From Aneurinibacillus tyrosinisolvens (lineage in GTDB: Bacteria > Bacillota > Bacilli > Aneurinibacillales > Aneurinibacillaceae), in the NCBI RefSeq assembly GCF_001015055.1, contig NZ_BBWZ01000007.1, positions 124,001 to 188,000 on the forward strand: DNA of 64,000 nt, written 5' to 3'. Positions 33,330-42,110 of the stretch are shown here, one piece after another. Position 1 is the stretch's first letter. Each line of letters starts with the position of its first letter. Made by a program: the position numbers and the translations under genes. The notes under the pieces are model-generated. The model had not been told where the DNA came from and ran no database searches. It was given only the letters and a program-made list of their open reading frames with translations.

Positions 33330-34780
33330 ATGTCTATAAAAGTACGCTTGCTATTATCTTATGTTGCCATGCTTATTGTTCCGATCATTTTAACAATTGT
33401 CGTTGCTCTAGTCCTAACCATAACAAACGTAGGCAGCATTCGTAACCTTACCCACCTTGGTGAGACGGAAAAAAGCCTATTATTAGAAGGAGCTAAAATA
33501 TTTACAGATATAAAGTTAACAGCGAATAAAAATCCGGATCGGCTAAAAGAGGAAGCGTACCTTGCGCAGCTCGATCAAAAGCTGTCCATTATTAATACTG
33601 GAATTATTGTTAGGCAGAATAATAAGGTAATGTACGCTTCGAAGCTGTTTAATGGAGAAAATATCGCGGATGATCTTCCGAAGTTTGGGTATCGCCATGA
33701 AGAAAATCATGATCCGGAATTTGTTGGTAATCATCTATATTTAATTAAGCAGCATGATTTTTACTTCAAGAATCAACAGCCGGGAAGTGTGTTTTTATTA
33801 ACAAATGTAGGGCCAATTGGCCAGTTTGCGCATAAGCTCATCATCACGATGGTGTTTGCGGTCATATTGATTATTATTTTTACAAATGGCATCCTGACTT
33901 ATATTGTTTCTCGAAGCATTGTGAAGCCATTGAAATCCTTAAAAAAAGCAGCCGAACAAATCAAAGAAGGAAATTTGAATTTTGCGATGGAGCCATATGG
34001 CAAAGATGAGATTAGCGAACTAGCCAGGGCGTTTGAAGGAATGCGGCTTCAATTAAAAGCTTCCGTAGAACAACAGCTGCAGTATGAAAATAACCGGAAA
34101 GAATTAATCTCCAGTATTTCACACGATCTGAAAACCCCGATTACTGCGATTAAAGGATATGTAGAAGGAATTATGGATGGGGTGGCCGATTCTCCGGAAA
34201 AGATTGAGCGGTATATTAAAACCGTGTATGTAAAAGCCAACGATCTCGATAAACTTATTGAACAGCTATTTCTTTTTTCTAAACTCGATGTAAAGAAACT
34301 TCCTTTTAATTTTGAAGAAATTGATATCCATCGATATTTAGCGGACAGTACAGAAGAAATGCAGTTTGACACAGAGAGAAGCGGGATTTCTCTTACTTAC
34401 CACACAGAGATTCAAGAGCCGCTCATAATAATGGGGGACAGGGAAAACTAAAACGGGTAATGACGAACCTTATTGAAAATGCAGTGAAATATATGGGGCG
34501 GGAGAACGGAAAAATCAATGTGTATTTAACTGCAAATCAAACAATGGCGACGATAAAAATAGAAGATAACGGGCAGGGAATTTCAGGCGATATGCTTCCT
34601 TTTATCTTTGATATATTTTACCGGGCAGACGGATCCAGAAATTCTTCTACAGGGGGAAGCGGGCTTGGACTTGCTATATCCAGGCGCATTATTGAAGAAC
34701 ATGGCGGCCGGATATGGGCGGAAAGTATAGAGGGGAAAGGGACAAACATTTTGTTTACGTTAAAAAGAGTACAGGCATAG
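33330..34780 (+). CDS. Sensor histidine kinase of the ABC operon (frameshifted)
   Basis: The reconstructed kinase has about 483 residues: a first membrane helix (about 10-32), an extracellular domain of about 130 residues, a second helix near 170-195, HAMP (SRSIVKPLKSLKKAAEQI), HisKA with SISHDLKTPITAIKGY and the HATPase domain. The frame breaks at the AAAA run at 34444-34447; one more A gives GDREKLKRVMTNLIENAVKY and runs to 34780 through GQGIS and GGSGLGLAISRRI. ATG 33330 is preferred to GTG 33321 because AGGTGAG is close upstream. Confidence 0.88.
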
Positions 34781-34796
34781 GAAGGGGGGAGAGGGA

Positions 34797-35486
34797 ATGA
34801 AGAGGATTCTCATTATTGAAGATGAGCTCAGTATCGCCGAACTTGAACGTGATTATTTTGAGATTAACGGCTATGCCGTTGAAATTGAGCAGGATGGAAA
34901 TAGCGGCCTGAGAAGAGCCGTAACGGAAGAGTATGACCTGGTTATTCTTGACTTGATGCTGCCGGGGATGGATGGTTTTGAAATATGCAAGCAGATTAGA
35001 ATTGAAAAAGATATGCCGATTCTTATGGTCTCCGCCAGAAAAGAAGAAATCGATAAAATTAAGGGATTGGGCTTTGGAGCAGATGACTACATTACGAAAC
35101 CGTTCAGCCCGAGTGAATTGGTCGCCAGGGTAAAAGCCCACCTTTCGCGGTATGAGCGTTTGATGGGAAAACGGGAACAGCTCCATGACGAAATTAAGAT
35201 TAGAGGCATTGTTATCGATAAGAGCGCGAGAAGGGTTTACGTTAATGATAAAGAAGTAACGTTGACAACGAAGGAATTTGACTTATTTACTATGCTGGCG
35301 TCCAATCCAAACCGTGTGTTTTCTAAAGAGGAGTTGTTTGAACGAATATGGGGATTTGATTCTGTAGGGGACAACGGAACGGTAAGTGTACACATAAGAA
35401 AGATAAGAGAAAAGACTGAAGTTGACCCCTCGAATCCACAATATATTGAGACACTCTGGGGGGCAGGCTATCGGTTTGGTGTCTGA
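34797..35486 (+). CDS. OmpR-family response regulator of the ABC operon
   Basis: The 229-residue regulator has acidic pocket IIEDELS, phospho-acceptor Asp52 in VILDLMLPG, Lys in ITKPFSP and a winged helix with LTTKEFDLFTMLASNPNRVFSKEEL and VSVHIRKIREK. It is the last gene of the transporter operon and ends before a bidirectional terminator. It probably controls its own promoter at about 30780-30824. Confidence 0.93.
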   Translation: MKRILIIEDELSIAELERDYFEINGYAVEIEQDGNSGLRRAVTEEYDLVILDLMLPGMDGFEICKQIRIEKDMPILMVSARKEEIDKIKGLGFGADDYITKPFSPSELVARVKAHLSRYERLMGKREQLHDEIKIRGIVIDKSARRVYVNDKEVTLTTKEFDLFTMLASNPNRVFSKEELFERIWGFDSVGDNGTVSVHIRKIREKTEVDPSNPQYIETLWGAGYRFGV

Positions 35487-35510
35487 CTGCCTTCAAATAT
35501 GATATGAAAG

Positions 35511-35554
35511 AAAATCCCGTGCCGGCGAATGGATGCTGTGTACGGGATTTTTTG
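35511..35554. terminator. Bidirectional terminator between convergent TCS operons
   Basis: AAAATCCCGT and ACGGGATTTTTT (35542-35553) form a 10-bp stem around a 21-base loop. The convergent minus-strand kinase gene ends at 35555. Confidence 0.85.
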
Positions 35555-36928
35555 TTATAGTTCGCTATTCCCCTTACTCGAATTTTTAATAGGAAGGCAT
35601 ATAGTTACTTCTGTTCCTTTTCCTTCCTCACTTTCCAGCTTAATCTTTCCGAAGTGCATGGAAACAATATGCTTCGCTATGGATAATCCTAATCCTGATC
35701 CTCCTGTTTCCCTATGGCGCGCTTTATCTACGCGATAAAAACGCTCAAAAATAATGGACAGTTCGTCCTTAGGAATCCCAATCCCGTAATCTTTTATCTT
35801 TATAAAAGCCCATTCCTTTTTTTTACTTACGTAAATTTCGATTTTTCCCTTGCTATATTTCAAAGCATTATCAAGTAAGATGAGTAAAACCTGGTTCATC
35901 TTCATCTCATCCGCCCAAATAACGACAGGCTCATCCGGATAAATGAGCTTAATTTCTCGTTTATATACTTTTCGCAAAGGGTTTGCTACCTCTTCACAGA
36001 AAGGAAGCAGGTCAATCTGCTGGATATCTAACGTATTTTCTTTTTCTAATGAAGCTAAATCCAGGAGCTGCTGCGTCATTTTTTTCATCCGAATTGCTTC
36101 AGAGTAAATGGCATCAATCGACTCCCGCTGTAAAGCCTCGTCTTTCATTCCCCATCTTCTCAGTAAATTGGCATAACTTTCAATAATCGTTAGCGGTGTT
36201 TTCAATTCGTGGGAAGCATCTGAAACGAATTGCTGCTGTTTATCAAAGTTATCCTGGAGTCGATCCATCATTCCATTGAACGTTTTAGCCATAATAGAAA
36301 GTTCATCCTGAGCTTTTCTTTCAATTGCTATGTTTTTTAAAACACCGCTTTTTTGAATGCCTTCCATTGTATGAATCATTTTTGAAATGGGCCGGAGAAT
36401 AAAGCGGGATAGAAGAGTCCCTCCGACCAGGGATAATAAAATAGCAGCTACAGAAGACATAAAAAGAGCATAAAGAAGAGTGTTCACGCTTTCTGCCAGG
36501 GCTATTAGCTTTTCAGAAATCTCTATACATTCAACCGTATGGCCATTTGATTGGATAGGTACACGAACGGTGAGAACCTGGTAATCTTGCAGGCTGTTTA
36601 ATTCCCATTCTCGTAGCACATTAAAATCCGGCTCAATTTGCCGTAGGGAAGGATCATTTGTGACCTCATTTATCACACGTCTGTTCAAGTTTACAATGCG
36701 TATGATTGAGCTTTCAGGTAAAAACGAGGCAAGAATATTATCTGTTTTCCCGTTAACCTGGCCATTTGTCAGTTTTTCAGCAATTTCTTGTCCCTTTCTC
36801 TGCAGCATGTCCGTTTCTGTTTCCGTTGTTATCCTTATGAAAAGATAGTAAATCGTTGTATTCAAAAGAATTAAAATAAAAAGTAACCACACTGTTGTTA
36901 CCAAATTCAATTTGGTTTTTAACCTCAT
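35555..36928 (-). CDS. Sensor histidine kinase (ArlS/CssS-like)
   Basis: The 457-residue kinase has two membrane helices (about 10-32 and 155-177), an extracellular sensor domain, HAMP (RFILRPISKMIHTME), HisKA with DASHELKTPLTIIESY, and HATPase boxes LLDNALKYS, DYGIGIP and GGSGLGLSI. Its start overlaps the stop of the partner regulator by ATGA. Its signal is unknown. The ArlS-like grouping rests on general architecture. Confidence 0.92.
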   Translation of the reverse strand: MRLKTKLNLVTTVWLLFILILLNTTIYYLFIRITTETETDMLQRKGQEIAEKLTNGQVNGKTDNILASFLPESSIIRIVNLNRRVINEVTNDPSLRQIEPDFNVLREWELNSLQDYQVLTVRVPIQSNGHTVECIEISEKLIALAESVNTLLYALFMSSVAAILLSLVGGTLLSRFILRPISKMIHTMEGIQKSGVLKNIAIERKAQDELSIMAKTFNGMMDRLQDNFDKQQQFVSDASHELKTPLTIIESYANLLRRWGMKDEALQRESIDAIYSEAIRMKKMTQQLLDLASLEKENTLDIQQIDLLPFCEEVANPLRKVYKREIKLIYPDEPVVIWADEMKMNQVLLILLDNALKYSKGKIEIYVSKKKEWAFIKIKDYGIGIPKDELSIIFERFYRVDKARHRETGGSGLGLSIAKHIVSMHFGKIKLESEEGKGTEVTICLPIKNSSKGNSEL

Positions 36929-37632
36929 ACCTGCCTCTCCTTTATGCTATACCCAACGCCTCGAATCGTATGAATCAGGGGATAAGAAAATCCCTCATCG
37001 ATTTTCTTTCTCAAGTACCGAATATAGACATCTACAACGCTTGTTTCTCCGAAAAAGTTATCTCCCCAAACATTTAAAATGATTTTTTCGCGGTTCACAA
37101 CCTGGTTTTTATGTTTCATTAAATAGACGAGTAAATCGAATTCTCTTGGCGTAAGAGAAATTTCCCGGCCGCTTCTCGTAATGATACGTGTTTCAATGTG
37201 AACAGTTAAATCATCTACCGAGAGAGCTTCTTCCTCTGTACTTTCATTTGATTCGTCTTTTTGTAGTTGGGAGGAACGAATAGAGGCTCGTATCCTCGCC
37301 AGCAGTTCTTCAATCTCAAACGGTTTCGTTATATAATCGTTTGCTCCTTGATCTAACCCCATTACTTTATCAGGTATGGTATCACGTGCTGTTAACAGAA
37401 TAATCGGTGTATGGGAATCCGTAGTTCGAATCCTTCTCAATACTTCAATCCCGCTGAGCTCAGGCAGCATCACATCCAAAAGAATTAAATCCCAGCTTTC
37501 CCTTAATGCTTTCTCCAATCCAATTCTGCCTGTTTCTGCACAGTTTACCTCGTATCCACCGTACTCCAGCTCTAAACTAATAACCCTGGAGATTTTCACT
37601 TCATCTTCTATTACAAGTATTTTTTCTTTCAT
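36925..37632 (-). CDS. OmpR-family response regulator (ArlR/CssR-like)
   Basis: The 235-residue regulator has VIEDEVK, phospho-acceptor Asp53 in LILLDVMLPE, TKPFEIEELLARIRA and a winged helix with SLTPREFDLLVYLMKH and VVDVYIRYLRKKI. The TKPFEIEELLARIR and VVDVYIRYLR wording is shared almost exactly with the regulator at 43157, so the two are recent relatives and may bind similar DNA. It is a candidate for the ATTCTCATTAA-type repeats nearby. Confidence 0.93.
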   Translation of the reverse strand: MKEKILVIEDEVKISRVISLELEYGGYEVNCAETGRIGLEKALRESWDLILLDVMLPELSGIEVLRRIRTTDSHTPIILLTARDTIPDKVMGLDQGANDYITKPFEIEELLARIRASIRSSQLQKDESNESTEEEALSVDDLTVHIETRIITRSGREISLTPREFDLLVYLMKHKNQVVNREKIILNVWGDNFFGETSVVDVYIRYLRKKIDEGFSYPLIHTIRGVGYSIKERQV

Positions 37633-37702
37633 TTCTTTCCCCTCTTTATGGATTGTTATTCCGCATTATTTCCGAATAGACACCATCTAATCGAGCATAC
37701 CA

Positions 37703-37747
37703 TAAAAAGAGCAGAACTCTCCTCAAATTTTGAAGGAGAGTTCTGCT
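37703..37747 (-). terminator. Terminator after tandem-repeat protein gene
   Basis: AGCAGAACTCTCCT (37710-37723) and AGGAGAGTTCTGCT (37734-37747) form a 14-bp stem; on the minus strand it is followed by CTTTTTATGG. It separates the repeat-protein gene from the regulator-kinase pair. Confidence 0.9.
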
Positions 37748-37775
37748 GGATTTACTCATTTTTGATTATATTGTT

Positions 37776-38162
37776 TTACTTTCCAGCTTTTTCCTGGCTA
37801 TCAGGAACTTCACCATCTTTCTGGTCATCTACTGTTCCGTTTGCTTTTTCTTGAGCGTCAGGAACTTCACCATCTTTCTGGTCATCTACTGTTCCGTTTG
37901 CTTTTTCTTGAGCGTCAGGAACTTCACCATCTTTTTGGTCGTCTACGGCTGCTTTGGCGTTAGTTTGAACAGTAGCCTTTGGTGCTGCAGCAACTGGAGC
38001 TGCTTTTTCTACTGCGTCAGGAACTTCCCCGTCTTTTTGGTTATCTGCTGTTACTTGTTGGTTTGGTGCAGGAGTTGATGCTGCGTTGGCTTGTGCAATT
38101 GTAAAAGCTCCTCCTCCAACCAAAGTTAGTGCTAATGCTGAAGCGACAATTTTTTTATTCAT
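37776..38162 (-). CDS. Secreted acidic tandem-repeat protein (DDQKDGEVPD repeats)
   Basis: The 128-residue protein has a signal peptide (about 1-25, cut near AQANA). It then has four DNQKDGEVPD/DDQKDGEVPD units; the last three lie in near-identical 19-residue repeats containing DDQKDGEVPDAQEKANGT. Each unit is acidic and Pro/Gly-containing, and could bind cations or stay disordered in the cell wall. No anchor is present. ATG 38162 has AGGAGG nine bases upstream. I do not recognise a family. It diverges from the AbrB-type gene and lies upstream of a two-component system. Confidence 0.8.
   Translation of the reverse strand: MNKKIVASALALTLVGGGAFTIAQANAASTPAPNQQVTADNQKDGEVPDAVEKAAPVAAAPKATVQTNAKAAVDDQKDGEVPDAQEKANGTVDDQKDGEVPDAQEKANGTVDDQKDGEVPDSQEKAGK
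37801..37914. repeat. Two perfect 57-bp tandem repeats in the repeat-protein gene
   Basis: Positions 37801-37857 and 37858-37914 are identical, and a third diverged copy begins at 37915. The near-identity suggests recent copy-number change, so the number of units may vary between strains. Confidence 0.95.
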
Positions 38163-38226
38163 GATCATGTTCCTCCTAAGTTTTTTTGATGTCTTACAGG
38201 TCTTATCTTATAGGACAGTGCATTGG

Positions 38227-38270
38227 ATTCTCCCAAGATTTTCATTAGAAAAAGCTTAAAATTCTCTTAG
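38227..38270. promoter_or_regulatory. 11-bp-phased ATTCTC/ATTTTCATTAG boxes in divergent promoter region
   Basis: ATTCTCCCAAG (38227), ATTTTCATTAG (38238) and, after one further 11-bp step, AATTCTCTTAG (38260) recur at 11-bp spacing. They match the ATTCTCATTAA boxes upstream of asnB and the COG4705 gene. The region lies between the divergent repeat-protein and AbrB-type genes and probably binds an OmpR-family regulator dimer array. Confidence 0.5.
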
Positions 38271-38388
38271 AAAAAAAGTTTGTTTTTCATTAAATGTTTA
38301 CTTTTATGTAACAATAACGTCATATATGTTATTTATTATGAAATAGAAGGCTCGAATAAATTCCAGGAAGGGAGCAGATTCGATACGC

Positions 38389-39545
38389 ATGAAGAATAAG
38401 ACATTTTGGCAAAACAGCGGTCTTATCGTGATCAGCGGTCTTGGAGGATATGTTCTTTCCTTAACAGGGATGTCGATTGGGTGGATGGTTGGAACACTGC
38501 TCATGGCCGGCATTCTTTCCTTTTGGAAGCCAGGGTGGTTGGGGATGGCAAAGCAAAAGAAAGGCATCCACCTTATTGGCGGTATATTGGACAAGCAGTT
38601 TTAGGTATAGAATTAGGACAAAGTATGAATGTATCGATGCTGGATGCATTTGAAGACAATTCAATAACGATTACAGTAATGCTCATTCTATCTATTGTTT
38701 TTGCTTTGATTTCTGGGTTAATTCTATGGCGATACACGAAAGCGGATATGATGACGAGTCTTTTCGGAACGACTCCGGGCGGAATTTCAGCTATGCCCAG
38801 CATTGCTGAAGAGGTCGGTGCCAATCCTGTCGTGGTAAGTATCGTTCAGTTGATTCGTATTTTTCTTGTTGTAGGTACGATTCCATTTCTTGCTTTATAT
38901 TGGAATTCAGGAACCGGAACGTCTCATACCCCGGCAGGAGGTGCGCCGCATACAAGCGCAGCGAATTCTATTGCAGCCTTCTCTCTCAGTTCCCTTCTGT
39001 GGACAGGTCTGCTGGCACTGGCAGCAGGGGGGGGATACTATGTGGCAAAAAAAATAAAACTGCCGGCTCCCTGGCTGGTGGGCGGAATGCTGGGAACCGC
39101 CGCTGCCCAGATGCTCGCGTCTTCCTTTATAGGGGGAGGGGTTACGGCCTGGTGGCCGCATGAATTCATCATACTGGCCCAGGTTTTTATCGGAGCAAGC
39201 ATCGGTTCCCGGCTGCATAAAGAGATGTTTGCGGGAGCCGGGCGAATCGTAGTGGTAGGTGTACTAAGCTCTTTCGGGCTTGTGCTTGTCATGGCGCTTT
39301 GCGCAGCGGGGGTATCTGAGGTAACACAAATCCCCCTCGTTACATGTGTATTAGCATTTGCCCCCGGCGGAGTCGCCGAGATGGCTACAACATCGCTCGC
39401 GCTTCATGCAGATGCCGGCTTTGTCGTAGCCGTTCAATCGCTGCGTCTTATTACTATTTTTCTCATCCTGCCGCCTTTCTTCAGGTTGCTGCATCGCCAG
39501 GCCGATCAGGCTGCTGCGTCATCAAGCCGGCCAGGCAGATGGTAA
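38389..39545 (+). CDS. AbrB-type (PF05145) membrane protein (frameshifted)
   Basis: The reconstructed protein has about 385 residues and 10 or so membrane segments in two homologous halves, typical of the family once annotated as ammonia monooxygenase/AbrB. It is not the AbrB transition-state regulator. Marks are SIGWMVGTLLM, YWRYIGQAVLGIELGQS, FGTTPGGISAMPSIAEEVGA and, in the second half, TCVLAFAPGGVAEMA. The frame breaks at the CC at 38568-38569; one more C gives KKGIPPYWRYIGQ. A transport role is suspected for the family but the substrate is not known. Confidence 0.85.
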
Positions 39546-39586
39546 ATCCAGAATGGCAAATTAAAATAAATCTATCTATCTTAGAG

Positions 39587-39618
39587 AAAAGGCGGCCCGC
39601 ACACAGGCCGCCTTTTCT
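39587..39618 (+). terminator. Rho-independent terminator after AbrB-type gene
   Basis: AAAAGGCGGCC and GGCCGCCTTTTC form an 11-bp stem around CGCACACA. Confidence 0.88.
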
Positions 39619-39677
39619 TAGTAAGTACAACCATACTTAATATGCGCACTCGCTCGTTTTTTGTGTAGAAAACGGGT

Positions 39678-39740
39678 TCTCATCGAATTCTCATTAACAT
39701 CTCATGCGGCAGTAATAGAAAGGACCATATTAATTATATA
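39678..39740 (+). promoter_or_regulatory. asnB promoter with three 11-bp-phased TCTCAT boxes
   Basis: TCTCAT occurs exactly at 39678, 39689 and 39700, one DNA turn apart, within 11-mers such as ATTCTCATTAA. A TATTAATTATATAG segment follows as the -10 region at about 39728-39741. The arrangement is that of direct-repeat sites for OmpR/PhoB-family activators. An about 80-bp near-copy lies upstream of the gene at 42111. Confidence 0.65.
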
Positions 39741-39792
39741 GACTTGTTTTATGGGGAATACTTAAAACCAGCCCGCTATCGATAGATTCTCT

Positions 39793-39840
39793 TCCGAAAG
39801 TACAGTCGAATCTTAAAATTCGCTCTGTACTTTTCTCGGT
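39793..39840 (+). other. Leader hairpin element, copy 1 (asnB 5' UTR)
   Basis: GAAAGTACAG, one T, CGAAT, a six-base loop, then ATTCG and CTGTACTTTTC form an interrupted 15-bp or longer stem. The preceding ATTCTCTTC and both arms recur at 43061-43109. It lies between the proposed asnB promoter and start codon, so it would be in the mRNA leader. It may be a terminator, an attenuator or, as DNA, an operator. Confidence 0.6.
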
Positions 39841-39905
39841 TCATTGAAAGCTTGCTGCTGCCGATTGCTGCCAGGGGATATCACATATAAGGAGAGAATA
39901 AAACG

Positions 39906-41813
39906 ATGTGTGGATTTGTAACCATTTATAATAAAAATCAACGACCTGTTTCACAACAACAATTACTGGAAATGACTCGTGTTATTGCACACCGTGGGCC
40001 AGATGATGAAAGAGTGCATGTGTCAGAACACGTCGGATTAGGATTTCGCAGGCTTAGTATTATTGATTTAAACCATGGAGCCCAGCCTCTCCGCCATCCA
40101 TCTAAAGACATCTGGGTTACCTTTAATGGAGAAATTTATAATTACCAAGAATTAAGACAATGGTTAATCGGGAAAGGGCATACCTTCCATACACAGTCCG
40201 ATACCGAAGTAATCGTTCATTTATACGAAGAAGTTGGTACGGAATGTCCGAAACTTTTGCGTGGCATGTTTAGCTTTGTTATCTGGGATAAGGAGCAGGA
40301 TGTCTTATTTGGTGCGCGTGATCCCTTTGGAGTAAAGCCTTTGTACTGGACAGAAACACCGGAAGGCTTTATTTTTGGTTCAGAAATAAAGAGCCTGCTT
40401 CTGGCAGAAAAAACGAAACGTGAAGTGGACGTAACTTCTTTTTATCATTACCTTACTTTTCAATACGTTCCTGAACCGGGAACGATGTTTCAGAACATTT
40501 CTAAGCTCCAGGCCGGGCACCTCTTTCTTATTTCAGAGGATAAACTGATGATGGAGCCTTACTATAGCGTTACCTTTAATCCGGATGAAGAAAAACCTCT
40601 TTCCTATTTCGTTGAAGGAGTTCGCGATATTCTTCAGGAATCGGTTAGCATTCACCGCATAAGTGATGTATCCAGAGGGGCTTTCTTATCCGGAGGAATC
40701 GATTCCAGCAGCCTTGTATCTCTGCTGCAAAAACACGAACCGACCCAAACGTTCTCGGTCGGATTTGATATGTTTGGATATAGCGAGCTAGAGCAGGCCA
40801 GTTCAACGGCGCAGTACCTGGGGACGGATCACCATGAAATATGCATAACTTCACAGCAATATCTCTCCACTCTCCCAAAAATCATCTGGCATATGGATGA
40901 ACCGGTTGCTGATCCATCGGCGATCGGGCTTTATTTTGTTTCACAGCTGGCAAGTAACTTTGTCAAAGTAGTGTTTTCCGGCGAAGGAGCGGATGAGTTT
41001 TTTGGTGGGTATAACATTTATGGCGAGCCTCATTCCCTGCGCCACTTTCAGTATCTGCCTGCCTGGCTCAAAATTCTGCTGAGAAAGTTTGCCAATGTGC
41101 TGCCTGAAGGGATGAAGGGAAAAAGCTTCCTGGAAAGGGGAGCCCAGCCTCTTGAGCAGCGTTTCTTTGGCAACGCTAAGATTTTTACAGAGGAAGCAAA
41201 ACAACAGATCCTCGGTTTTCACCTTAATAAATTAGAGGAGCCTATTTCTTCCTATGATGTGACAAAGCCGCTTTACGAGCGCGCGCATGGCTATGATGAA
41301 GCAACAAAGATGCAGTACATCGACATTCATACATGGCTGCGGGGAGATATTCTAATGAAGGCAGATAAAATGTCGATGGCCCATTCCCTTGAATTGCGGG
41401 TTCCTTTTATCGATAAGAAAGTTTTTGAATTGGCTGCTGCGATTCCAACAAAATATAAACTTTCTAACAGTGCAACAAAATTTGTCCTTCGGGAAGCGAT
41501 GAAAGATATTTTACCGCCTTCGGTGCAGCACCGAAGGAAATTAGGCTTTCCTGTTCCGATTCGAGTTTGGTTACGGGGGGAATTTTATGGGTGGGCAAAA
41601 GAAGTGATTCACTCTGCAAATGTTGAAAACTTTATAAACAAATCCGCTGCATTGCAAATGTTAGAACAGCATAAGGAGGGAAAAATAGATTACAGCCGGA
41701 AACTGTGGACGATAATTATTTTCATCATATGGCACCAGATTTACATGGAGGGCGGAGACGCTGCTTTGATTCCAGATGATTTCCCGCAGATTAAGGGAGC
41801 GGATGCAATATGA
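39906..41813 (+). CDS. asnB: Asparagine synthase (glutamine-hydrolysing), AsnB type
   Basis: The 635-residue enzyme has an N-terminal class-II glutaminase with nucleophile Cys2 (MCGFVTIY), AHRGPDDE and FNGEIYNY, and a C-terminal synthetase domain with the PP-loop SGGIDSS, VVFSGEGADEFFGGYNIY and IDIHTWLRGDILMKADKMSMA. Length and wording (GNAKIF, FLERGAQPL) match B. subtilis AsnB as I recall it; that enzyme amidates meso-diaminopimelate in peptidoglycan precursors and supports resistance to cell-wall stress. The neighbouring sensor systems and wall hydrolase fit this role better than free asparagine synthesis. Confidence 0.93.
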   Translation: MCGFVTIYNKNQRPVSQQQLLEMTRVIAHRGPDDERVHVSEHVGLGFRRLSIIDLNHGAQPLRHPSKDIWVTFNGEIYNYQELRQWLIGKGHTFHTQSDTEVIVHLYEEVGTECPKLLRGMFSFVIWDKEQDVLFGARDPFGVKPLYWTETPEGFIFGSEIKSLLLAEKTKREVDVTSFYHYLTFQYVPEPGTMFQNISKLQAGHLFLISEDKLMMEPYYSVTFNPDEEKPLSYFVEGVRDILQESVSIHRISDVSRGAFLSGGIDSSSLVSLLQKHEPTQTFSVGFDMFGYSELEQASSTAQYLGTDHHEICITSQQYLSTLPKIIWHMDEPVADPSAIGLYFVSQLASNFVKVVFSGEGADEFFGGYNIYGEPHSLRHFQYLPAWLKILLRKFANVLPEGMKGKSFLERGAQPLEQRFFGNAKIFTEEAKQQILGFHLNKLEEPISSYDVTKPLYERAHGYDEATKMQYIDIHTWLRGDILMKADKMSMAHSLELRVPFIDKKVFELAAAIPTKYKLSNSATKFVLREAMKDILPPSVQHRRKLGFPVPIRVWLRGEFYGWAKEVIHSANVENFINKSAALQMLEQHKEGKIDYSRKLWTIIIFIIWHQIYMEGGDAALIPDDFPQIKGADAI

Positions 41814-41959
41814 AACGGCTTATTTTGTTACTGCTCTTGCTTTTGCTGTTTTTGCGATCCTTCGTTTATGCTGAAGAAGTGCTGGATAGAGCTCAAACGC
41901 CCTTATTTAATTTAGGTGCTTTCTCATCAAATTCTCATTTGCATCTAATGTGGCAGTAA
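41810..41959 (+). CDS. Short signal-peptide ORF, 49 aa, possibly a truncated gene
   Basis: The ORF overlaps the asnB stop by ATGA and reads MKRLILLLLLLLLFLRSFVYAEE, a clear signal peptide, then about 25 polar residues. Its 3' part (from about 41922) lies inside the duplicated promoter segment that drives the next gene. This suggests that the duplication truncated a longer secreted-protein gene once co-expressed with asnB. It could also be a real short peptide. Confidence 0.5.
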   Translation: MKRLILLLLLLLLFLRSFVYAEEVLDRAQTPLFNLGAFSSNSHLHLMWQ

Positions 41960-41985
41960 TAGAAACTGCCATATTAATTATATAC
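41922..41985 (+). promoter_or_regulatory. Near-copy of asnB promoter with phased TCTCAT boxes
   Basis: TCTCAT at 41922 and 41933 and TCTAAT at 41944 repeat the 11-bp phase of the asnB promoter. The downstream GGCAGTAATAGAAA and CATATTAATTATATA are the same in both copies. It drives the gene at 42111. The region from here to 42110 contains no other gene. Confidence 0.65.
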
Positions 41986-42110
41986 ACTAACTTTATGCGG
42001 AATAATATCAATTAAATATGTGGGAGGAAAACGCAATTATTTATGCAAAAAACCGCTTTTACTTTTAACGGAAAAGGGAACGATAAGACAGAATAAGGAG
42101 GGTTTATAAA

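Noticed and set aside
37801..37970. CRISPR array
   Set aside because: The repeats are directly adjacent 57-bp coding units without spacers and translate to a regular peptide repeat.
38389..39545. AbrB transition-state regulator
   Set aside because: The shared name is misleading; the protein is polytopic and has no swapped-hairpin DNA-binding domain.
39906..41813. asnB as AsnO or AsnH
   Set aside because: Length (635 residues) and specific wording agree best with the AsnB branch as I remember it, although no alignment could be run.
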